NCBI GenBank assembly: GCA_904502145.1
Contig: CAJGDH010000025.1
Location: forward strand, 1 to 13,443
Reading direction: 5' to 3'
Length of the DNA stretch: 13,443 nt
From: an uncultured Eubacterium sp.
GTDB lineage: Bacteria; Bacillota; Clostridia; Lachnospirales; Lachnospiraceae
Shown here: positions 7,403-13,443 of the stretch, one piece after another
Numbering within the stretch: position 1 is the stretch's first letter
Layout: every line of letters starts with the position of its first letter
Made by a program: the position numbers and the translations under genes
The notes under the pieces: model-generated
What the model was told of the DNA's origin: nothing
Database searches by the model: none
What the model saw: the letters and a program-made list of their open reading frames with translations, nothing else

Positions 7403-8594
7403 TTCCTTTAAGATCGACGATACGATCTTAAAAAACAGAAAAATAAATACGGAAAGTCTGGGAATCCCCGGGGATGTCATTGATGCAGACGACGGGGAGA
7501 CCATCCACATCGAGATCGGCGAGCTTGATTATGATCCCGGCAGCGGCCAGTGGCAGGAACGAAGTTCTTTCACGGACGAATACGGGGTTGAAACAAAAGA
7601 TGCGGATTACCGGGTTTTGCCTGCCGAGGAAAGTACCCCGGCCAAGAAGGCCCTCCCGGATAAAAAGGCGGAGAGCCCTTCCGGAGCCAGGTCTGAATGG
7701 AAATATGCAGAAGGGGCCGGAAACCGTCAGAGAAGAAGAGGGACCCGGGGGGATGGCCGGAGAAATTCCGGCCGGGATACCGGGAAGAAGGGCGAAGAGA
7801 AAAAACCTCTTCCCCTGTATCTGCAGATCATCTACGGACTGGTGGTCATTCTGGCTCTCGGAGCATCCTTTGTCTGCCCCTACCGTTACCTTAGAGAGAA
7901 GACTTCCTTTATCTCCGATGCTGCTGAGATCGTGGAGACCGAAAAACTGCAGAAGGGGACCTGGTGCACTTTGAAGAGCAATTCCCTGGATGGGGTGCCG
8001 GTCTATGCAGAAGCAGGCAAAACCGCCCAGATCGCATTTATTCCTGAAGGAAAATGCCTTGAACTCCTTGACAATGTCTCCGTGGGAGGAGAGGACTGGG
8101 CCAAGATAGATTACTGTGGGATCACTGCCTGGCTTCCCGCCAAACAGCTTCATTTTATCAGCAAAGAAAAGGTCTTCATCAGACCGGGAAGCCTGGTTTA
8201 TATGAATTCCCTCACCGAGTGGGGGATCGCCGCCTACGAAGAACCTTCCCCGGATGCCGGAGTGGTGGCGGAAGGACTGGTCTACGGCACGGAATTCACG
8301 GTGGAAACCCTGGAGAAAGGGTGGGCGAAGGTCCGGCATGAAGGAAAAACCTGCTGGGTCAATATGTATCATATGGGAAGTTACGGAACACCCCGCTGGA
8401 AAGTTGAGACGCTGAGCAGGGCGCAGATGATCAACCTTCGGGAGGAACCTTCCGAAGACGTGGCGGTCCTGTGCAAGATCCCCGAAAATAAAAAGCTGAC
8501 CGTCCTCCGGTTTGATCAAGGCTGGGGGCTGGTGGAATATGAAGGATATACCGGCTGGGTGAAACTCCATTACCTCACGCCGGTGGCAGAGTGA
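7389..8594 (+). CDS. Single-pass membrane protein with cytoplasmic tail and three extracellular SH3-like repeats
   Basis: The protein has 401 residues; GGAG at 7376-7379 lies nine bases before the ATG. The start sits inside the last codons of the preceding membrane-protein gene (14-base overlap, different frame), which suggests translational coupling. Residues 1-138 are hydrophilic and probably disordered: an acidic N-terminal part followed by an Arg/Gly/Lys-rich stretch (about 113-139). One membrane segment lies at about 141-164. Outside are three SH3-like repeats at about 190-256, 268-332 and 339-398. The ends read ITAWLPAKQLHFI, KTCWVNMYHMGSY and YTGWVKLHYLTPV, the usual terminal strand of SH3_3 domains, and the last carries MINLREEPSEDVAVL. 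I infer an inside-N orientation with wall-binding domains outside. No catalytic domain is visible. It could be a wall sensor, a scaffold, or a partner of the upstream membrane protein; the exact function is unknown. Confidence 0.75.
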   Translation: MAKNDSFKIDDTILKNRKINTESLGIPGDVIDADDGETIHIEIGELDYDPGSGQWQERSSFTDEYGVETKDADYRVLPAEESTPAKKALPDKKAESPSGARSEWKYAEGAGNRQRRRGTRGDGRRNSGRDTGKKGEEKKPLPLYLQIIYGLVVILALGASFVCPYRYLREKTSFISDAAEIVETEKLQKGTWCTLKSNSLDGVPVYAEAGKTAQIAFIPEGKCLELLDNVSVGGEDWAKIDYCGITAWLPAKQLHFISKEKVFIRPGSLVYMNSLTEWGIAAYEEPSPDAGVVAEGLVYGTEFTVETLEKGWAKVRHEGKTCWVNMYHMGSYGTPRWKVETLSRAQMINLREEPSEDVAVLCKIPENKKLTVLRFDQGWGLVEYEGYTGWVKLHYLTPVAE

Positions 8595-8633
8595 CGACAC
8601 CGGAATGACCCGGAAGATCTCGGAGGAAGCAAA

Positions 8634-9710
8634 ATGCAGACGAATACGACAGTTCAGGGGAAGAAGCGCCCGGCACTCAGCTGGGATATCCTGAGCAGGT
8701 ACAGGGATGAAATATACGGGATCTCCATTCTTTGGATCATGCTTTTCCACGGATACCTGTGTGAGGTTTACTATTTTGTGGACAGGCCTGTTCTCAAATA
8801 TCTGGGAAAGTTTCTGGGTTACGGCAATATGGGCGTGGAAGTTTTCCTCTTCCTGTCCGGTATATGCCTCTATTTTTCCTTCAGTAAGAATCAGGAAATC
8901 ATCCCCTTTATCCGGAGAAGATTCCGACGCATATTCCCTCCGCTGCTGGTATCCTATCTCCCCTTCTTTATCCTGCAGTACAGAAAGGGATACATGACTC
9001 TTTACAGCATGTTCCTGTCCCTGATCACCTTAAGGACATGGATCAGCCCGTCGGATACCAATTGGTTTGCCTCGCTGATCGTGGCCTGCTATCTCTTTTA
9101 CCCCTATTATTACGGAGTTATTTATGAGAAGGAGAAGGGAAGTATCAGAAGGACCCTGTTCCTGACTCTTTTTATGGCGGTCATCACTTTCATGATCAAG
9201 AATGAGGCGCCGGAACTGTTTGATCACATGGAGATCAATATCACCAGGATCCCCATTTTTATCCTGGGCTGCGGTGCGGGAAAGCTGACCTATGAGAAGA
9301 AGGAACTCCCTGCCTGGTCCTGGTTTCTTATGGCTGTATCCGTGGCTGTTTGCTTTTACGGACTGAATGCGGACTGGTTCGAGGGGATCGGCTCACGGTA
9401 CTCTTACATTCTGGGAGGAATCCCCCTCACCTTTTTCTTTGCCCTTCTTGTGCCCTATACCGGGAGATATATCCGGGCGGTCCTCCGCTTTTTCGGGCAC
9501 ATCTCTCTTGAATTGTATTTTGTTCATCTGATCATGAAAAACCTGTATCAGCAGGGATATCTGTTCCCTTATGAGCCGGGGAATGTGGGGAGATGGATGG
9601 CGGTTCTGGCCATCAGCGTACCGGGGGCATACCTGGTCTCTTTGATCGTGAAAATGTTCCGGCGGATGAAGCCTAAACAGGCATCAAGTATTGACAATAA
9701 AGAGAGGTAG
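8634..9710 (+). CDS. Acyltransferase-3 family membrane protein (probable glycan O-acyltransferase)
   Basis: The protein has 358 residues with about ten hydrophobic segments, the usual size and layout of the acyltransferase-3 (OafA/WecH/NodX) family. ILWIMLFHGYLC in the first segment holds the conserved His39, and GNMGVEVFLFLSGICLYFSF (64-83) matches the family's GxxGVxxFFxLSG block. IRRRFRRIFPP (93-103) gives the conserved basic cytoplasmic motif. These enzymes move acyl groups, mostly acetyl, onto exported sugars or lipids. The acceptor cannot be read from sequence; a surface polysaccharide or teichoic-acid-like polymer is likely given the LicD gene next door. GGAGG (8622-8626) lies seven bases before the ATG. 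It follows the SH3-repeat gene by 39 bases with no terminator, so it is probably in the same operon. A tandem perfect -35 hexamer lies inside its last codons. Confidence 0.88.
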   Translation: MQTNTTVQGKKRPALSWDILSRYRDEIYGISILWIMLFHGYLCEVYYFVDRPVLKYLGKFLGYGNMGVEVFLFLSGICLYFSFSKNQEIIPFIRRRFRRIFPPLLVSYLPFFILQYRKGYMTLYSMFLSLITLRTWISPSDTNWFASLIVACYLFYPYYYGVIYEKEKGSIRRTLFLTLFMAVITFMIKNEAPELFDHMEINITRIPIFILGCGAGKLTYEKKELPAWSWFLMAVSVAVCFYGLNADWFEGIGSRYSYILGGIPLTFFFALLVPYTGRYIRAVLRFFGHISLELYFVHLIMKNLYQQGYLFPYEPGNVGRWMAVLAISVPGAYLVSLIVKMFRRMKPKQASSIDNKER

Positions 9711-9720
9711 GCTGTATATT
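9691..9720 (+). promoter_or_regulatory. Sigma-A-type promoter for the LicD repeat gene
   Basis: TTGACA at 9691-9696 is a perfect -35 hexamer. TATATT at 9715-9720 matches the -10 consensus in five of six bases with an 18-base spacer. The -35 overlaps the final codons of the acyltransferase gene and the -10 lies just after its stop. Transcription would start near 9727, leaving a leader of about 74 bases that is AT-rich in contrast to the surrounding genes. This would let the LicD gene be expressed apart from the upstream operon. It is a pattern-based call. Confidence 0.55.
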
Positions 9721-9800
9721 TAGGATAGTTTAGTCTGTTTTTTACAAGGAACAGGCCGGACAATAAATATAAAAATTTGGAAGATTCAGGATTTTAGATT

Positions 9801-12800
9801 ATGGAAAATAATGCACAGAATATCACAGTCATAGAGAATTCAAACGAAGAAGCAGTCAAGGTGATCGAGGAGTCCATCCGAAGAAAGATGGACAGAAAGA
9901 GGGAATCCCTCTCCGAGTTCCTGGGATTTATCAATGAGATCTGCCGGGACAAGGGCCTGCAGTATTTCGCCATGGGCAAGCTTCTCACCTATGGGCTGAC
10001 CGGTGAGGACCCCTTCCCGGAAACCTACACATACCATATCGGTATGATGCGGGATGATTTTGCGGAGTTCATGAAACAGGCTGCCGCCCTGTCGGAAGAG
10101 AGGAAGATCACCGTCATTGATATGTTCACTCCCGAGGATACCCTGAGGGGTGTTTTCGCTTCCCTTGTCATGGAGAAAAACTACTCCAGGGACAATGATG
10201 TGGATTTTCTTACTCTTAAGATGATCATCCATCCTTTGGACCATCTTCCGGAGGATGAGCAGGAGAGGACGGATTTTCGTCAGAGTGTGGAGACAGCCAG
10301 TCAGGATTACCGGTCCTTCACCAGATTATACAAAGACATGAAAGCCGGGGAAAGCAAGATGCGCAGCAAAGGAGTCTTTGCCCGGAAGCTTTACCACTGG
10401 AAGGTGCGGCGCATGCTGCACTCATTCCCGTCCAGGAAGAAGAAATACATCTCCTTCCTCACAAAATACAATGATGCTTCGACGGATTATATCGGGTATA
10501 TCCAGTTCATGCTTCATCCGGAATGGCTCTATGCAGACGCTTTTCCCTGCACCTGGAGGCCTTTCCTCGATACGGAGATGATGGTTCCCCACAACACGGA
10601 TTTCTTCAGGGGAGCAACCCCGGAGGATGAGGAGCAGAAAGCATTTGAAGGCAGGCTTGAGGTACTGAAAGCGATCAACCGTATCTGCGAATCGGAAGGC
10701 CTGACTTATTTTGCCATGAGAAAGCTGGCCATCGCCGCGGTCAAGGAGGATGCCTTCCCTGACGGTCCCAGGAGGGTCAGATGGGATATCGGCATGATGC
10801 GGGATGACTATGAACGGCTCCTGACCCTCATCAGGGAGGGATCATGTCCTGAGATCGGTCTCAAAGAAGGGGTAAATGAACATCCCTTTATCTATGACAG
10901 CATGAAATCGGTCTATCTTAAGAAAGATCGGAAGATGTTCCCGGCGGAGAGGGAATTCCTGGTATATCTCTACCCCTTTGATTCCCTGCCCGACCACTAT
11001 GACAGCAAGCTGGATTACATCCGGGAGATTCAGGCCAAGGCCATACTTCAGAATGAACTGATCGAATACGAAAAAGGGACGGTCTATCCCGGGCCGGATA
11101 CGAAACTCAATACCAGGGAGTATTTTGACGCGTTCAGAAAAGACAGGATAAGGTACAATGAATCGGAGCCGGACTCCGCCCAGATCTTCACTGTGCATAA
11201 AAATGTCCTTCTGATCTGCCCGAGGAATGAGATGCTCCCCGCCTCCAAGGGAGATTTCTTCGGAGAGGAGATCTATCTCCCCGGCAACAGGTATTTCTGG
11301 CATGACAATCTGGACCCCAATTATCATGATTATTTTACGGGAAAACGATTTGAGATCATCAAGGTCATCAACAGAATAACAGAGGAACACGATCTGCAGT
11401 ATTTTGCCATTGCCGATCTTTTAAGGGGAGCGGTGATCTACCATGACGCGGTACCTGCCGTTCAGCAGAAGAACTGGGATCTGGCCCTGCTCAGAGATGA
11501 TTATGAGAAATTTGTCAGGATCATGAGGGAGCACGCCTCCGATTACGGGGTGGAGCTGCACGAGTCTCTTGACGGTGAAGGAAAATACCCTGTTCCTGAA
11601 AAATACATTACCATGAAGGGGAAGAAGTTCTCCGCTGAACGGGTACGATTCATCCCCTTTGACAAGGTTCCGGAGGATTTCCTTCTCTTCAGGGGCTTCC
11701 TCGACGATATGGACGAGCGAAACCGCAGATATCGTGCCATGCTGAAATATTATCATTACAGAGACCTGCTGTATTTCTCCGATGAGGAAAATGCTCAGAA
11801 GATGATGCCCACCTCCGATGAGATCGTGGGAGTCTCCCTGGCGGAAGAGGCCGTCAGGATCGACAGGAGGGCACAGAGCTTCAATGATGATTCCAGAACC
11901 CACAGATATATGAGGATGTCTCTCGGAAAGAGCAAGCCCATCATGGAGGGTGACCTGTTCCCCCTCAAGAAGGTGGAATTCCGGGACGGCCTTCTCAGCT
12001 GTCCGAGAGTAACTACCGTATGGCAGCCCACCATCGATGATGAGCTGGACCGTCAGGTCCATGCCATCCAGAAAGCGGATATCCTGCTCCTCCAGGAGTT
12101 CGACCGCGTCTGCACCGAGATGGGACTGGGTTACTTTGTCTGTGGCGGGACCATGCTCGGATATATGCGCCACGGAGGATTTATCCCCTGGGATGACGAC
12201 GTGGATGTGGCTATGCTCCGCGCGGATTACGAGCGGTTCATCCATGAGGCAGGACCATATCTGAAAGAAAAATATTTCCTGCAGACCAGAGACACAGACC
12301 CCAATATCCCTTATCTGTTCTCCAAGCTCCGTATGGACGATACGGAATATATAACGGAGTACAATGAAGAGAGGGATTTCCACAAGGGACTCTGCCTGGA
12401 TATCTTCCCATTTGACTATATTCCGGAAAACATGCAGGAGAGGGAGGACTTCCTGGCTGAGATCAGGCAGAGGGCAGATGAGCATCATCTCATCGCCAGA
12501 CGCCAGTATCCCATCCCCGAGGAAGAGATCGAACCCAGGAACGACCAGGAGAAGGAATATCTGAAGACACAGAAGAAGCTGCTTAAGAAGTACTGGAAGA
12601 AGGATCTTTCCGTCTCCCAGAAAGCTTACTACGATACAGTGACCAGATACAATGACAGGGCTGAGGAGCTCGGCCTTCATACGGTGGGAAGTTTTGTACC
12701 TTCCTATACCTGGATCAGTCTTTCCGACCTTCTCCCATATCAGAGAGGCAAATTTGAAGACATTACCGTATCCGTACCCAAGAGGCCGGATATCTTCCTG

Positions 12801-12938
12801 TCCATGCAGTACGGAGATTACATGTCACTGCCGCCCAAGCATATGCAGATCGCCCATCCGCTGGTACGGTGGTCAACCTGGGAGGAAAGCTCGGAGAGGA
12901 AGGCTGAGGAAAATGATCTTCCTGCGGATAAAGACTGA
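9801..12938 (+). CDS. Four-domain LicD family protein (phospho-alcohol transferase) with one intact catalytic domain
   Basis: The protein has 1045 residues with no signal peptide or membrane segment. CAGGA at 9787-9791 is a modest RBS nine bases upstream. Four tandem LicD-like units are visible, each with a helix ending in a YFA/YFV motif, a RxDY/F motif about 30 residues later, then a PFDxxP or PLDHLP motif: units at about 25-270, 271-505, 506-745 and 746-1020. Only unit 4 has the full nucleotidyltransferase-fold site: GGTMLGYMRHGG (782-793), then FIPWDDDVDV (794-803). The positions matching Asp802 are His79, Asp329 and Asp560, and the units 1-3 positions matching the DDD triplet are non-acidic. 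LicD proteins transfer phosphocholine or other phospho-alcohols from CDP carriers to glycans; eukaryotic fukutin and FKRP (ribitol phosphate) belong to the same superfamily. I infer a soluble or peripheral transferase acting on lipid-linked glycan, with units 1-3 serving binding or structural roles. The IspD-like gene downstream may supply its donor. Confidence 0.88.
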   Translation: MENNAQNITVIENSNEEAVKVIEESIRRKMDRKRESLSEFLGFINEICRDKGLQYFAMGKLLTYGLTGEDPFPETYTYHIGMMRDDFAEFMKQAAALSEERKITVIDMFTPEDTLRGVFASLVMEKNYSRDNDVDFLTLKMIIHPLDHLPEDEQERTDFRQSVETASQDYRSFTRLYKDMKAGESKMRSKGVFARKLYHWKVRRMLHSFPSRKKKYISFLTKYNDASTDYIGYIQFMLHPEWLYADAFPCTWRPFLDTEMMVPHNTDFFRGATPEDEEQKAFEGRLEVLKAINRICESEGLTYFAMRKLAIAAVKEDAFPDGPRRVRWDIGMMRDDYERLLTLIREGSCPEIGLKEGVNEHPFIYDSMKSVYLKKDRKMFPAEREFLVYLYPFDSLPDHYDSKLDYIREIQAKAILQNELIEYEKGTVYPGPDTKLNTREYFDAFRKDRIRYNESEPDSAQIFTVHKNVLLICPRNEMLPASKGDFFGEEIYLPGNRYFWHDNLDPNYHDYFTGKRFEIIKVINRITEEHDLQYFAIADLLRGAVIYHDAVPAVQQKNWDLALLRDDYEKFVRIMREHASDYGVELHESLDGEGKYPVPEKYITMKGKKFSAERVRFIPFDKVPEDFLLFRGFLDDMDERNRRYRAMLKYYHYRDLLYFSDEENAQKMMPTSDEIVGVSLAEEAVRIDRRAQSFNDDSRTHRYMRMSLGKSKPIMEGDLFPLKKVEFRDGLLSCPRVTTVWQPTIDDELDRQVHAIQKADILLLQEFDRVCTEMGLGYFVCGGTMLGYMRHGGFIPWDDDVDVAMLRADYERFIHEAGPYLKEKYFLQTRDTDPNIPYLFSKLRMDDTEYITEYNEERDFHKGLCLDIFPFDYIPENMQEREDFLAEIRQRADEHHLIARRQYPIPEEEIEPRNDQEKEYLKTQKKLLKKYWKKDLSVSQKAYYDTVTRYNDRAEELGLHTVGSFVPSYTWISLSDLLPYQRGKFEDITVSVPKRPDIFLSMQYGDYMSLPPKHMQIAHPLVRWSTWEESSERKAEENDLPADKD

Positions 12939-13000
12939 CCGCAGCCTGATCAAGATAAACAGTTGAAGAAACAGTACATTTCTACAGAAAGGACACACTT

Positions 13001-13443
13001 ATGAATATTGCAATGCTGATGATGGCAGGAGTCGGAAGACGTTTTGGAGCCAATATCCCCAAACAGTTTGTTGAGATCAATGACATGCCCGTATTCTGCT
13101 ATGTCCTCAATGCCTATGATCATGACGATGTGGTGGATAAGATCCTGATCGTGACCAACAGCGACTGGATCGGTTATGTGGAGGACTGGTCATTAAAACT
13201 CGGTATTCGTAAGCTGGTATCCGTCGTTGCAGGTGGGGAAACCCGGTCCGAATCCGTGAAAAACGGCCTGATCGGGATGAAATCCTTCGCCTCCGACGAA
13301 GACGTTGTACTTATCCACGATATCACCCATCCCTACATGGACAAGACCGGAAACCGCCGGATCATCGAAGCGGTGAAGGAATTCGGCGGGGCCACCCTGG
13401 GACAGAGACAGTATGATACCGTCTACCAGATGAATGCGGAGAC
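13001..13443 (+). CDS. IspD/TarI-family cytidylyltransferase, N-terminal part
   Basis: The gene is open at the right edge; 147 residues are visible of an expected 230 or so. The ATG at 13001 has AAAGGA (12988-12993) seven bases upstream. Family motifs are clear: MAGVGRRFG (8-16) and PKQF (20-23) form the CTP-binding loop, GGETRSESVKNGL (78-90) matches the family's GGxxRxxSVxNGL, and IHDITHP (105-111) sits at the HDxxRP motif. IspD makes CDP-methylerythritol, and TarI makes CDP-ribitol for teichoic acids. His110 replaces the Arg expected in HDxxRP, so the substrate may differ from both. Placement 62 bases after the LicD gene, rather than beside isoprenoid genes, suggests it makes a CDP-activated alcohol or polyol for the LicD transferase. 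That role is inference. Some family members are fused to a reductase downstream, which this window cannot show. Confidence 0.85.
   Translation, partial: MNIAMLMMAGVGRRFGANIPKQFVEINDMPVFCYVLNAYDHDDVVDKILIVTNSDWIGYVEDWSLKLGIRKLVSVVAGGETRSESVKNGLIGMKSFASDEDVVLIHDITHPYMDKTGNRRIIEAVKEFGGATLGQRQYDTVYQMNAE

Noticed and set aside
7428..8750. 440-codon minus-strand frame across the SH3-repeat gene
   Set aside because: Same cause: antisense openness from codon bias. The plus frame has RBS, membrane helix and SH3 repeats.
9741..9773. Possible second promoter TTTACA ... TATAAA before the LicD gene
   Set aside because: The spacer is 21 bases, too long for a standard promoter; the pair at 9691-9720 is better.
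11421..12680. 419-codon minus-strand frame inside the LicD gene
   Set aside because: It is a shadow of a clearly coding plus-strand frame with intact LicD motifs, and no RBS or domain supports it.
12922..12944. Six-base inverted repeat CTGCGG/CCGCAG around the LicD stop codon, considered as a terminator
   Set aside because: The loop is 11 bases, the stem is short and no T-run follows; likely chance, and the IspD-like gene probably continues the transcript.

Overview
This window is a stretch of bacterial chromosome with nine protein genes, all on the + strand and tightly packed; the longest gap between genes is about 100 bases. Moderate-to-high GC, Shine-Dalgarno starts of the GGAGG type, a type 2 (Firmicutes) galactose-1-phosphate uridylyltransferase, a clostridial variant galactokinase, SH3/NlpC-P60 wall proteins and a LicD protein point to a Gram-positive Clostridia, most likely Lachnospiraceae. 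That placement is inferred from protein style, not from a marker gene. I see no rRNA, tRNA, CRISPR array, insertion sequence or integrase.

Left part (1-1982): the C-terminal end of a secreted protein made of repeated Ig-like domains, then a secreted SH3 - lysine-rich linker - SH3 - NlpC/P60-like cell-wall hydrolase. The hydrolase has its own extended -10 promoter, which places its true start at 948.

Central metabolic part (2084-5533): a stacked-hairpin leader, then galK and galT nine bases apart (Leloir pathway; no galE or mutarotase in the window), followed by a Maf nucleotide pyrophosphatase.

Right part (5555-end): a cell-envelope block. It holds a large polytopic membrane protein with GT-C-like features, a translationally overlapping single-pass membrane protein with three extracellular SH3-like repeats, an acyltransferase-3 family membrane protein, a 1045-residue protein made of four tandem LicD-type domains of which only the last keeps the catalytic DDDxD motif, and the start of an IspD/TarI-family cytidylyltransferase that runs off the window. 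A good sigma-A-type promoter precedes the LicD gene.

Taken together, the right part reads as a surface-glycopolymer assembly and decoration locus. The IspD-like enzyme would make a CDP-activated alcohol or polyol, the LicD protein would transfer the phospho-alcohol to a glycan, the acyltransferase would add an acyl group, and the GT-C-like protein would add a sugar outside the membrane. This pathway is inference. The most unusual item is the LicD protein, with three degenerate copies ahead of one intact catalytic domain. The second is the neighbouring IspD-like protein, which carries His where the family has the conserved Arg of its HDxxRP motif.
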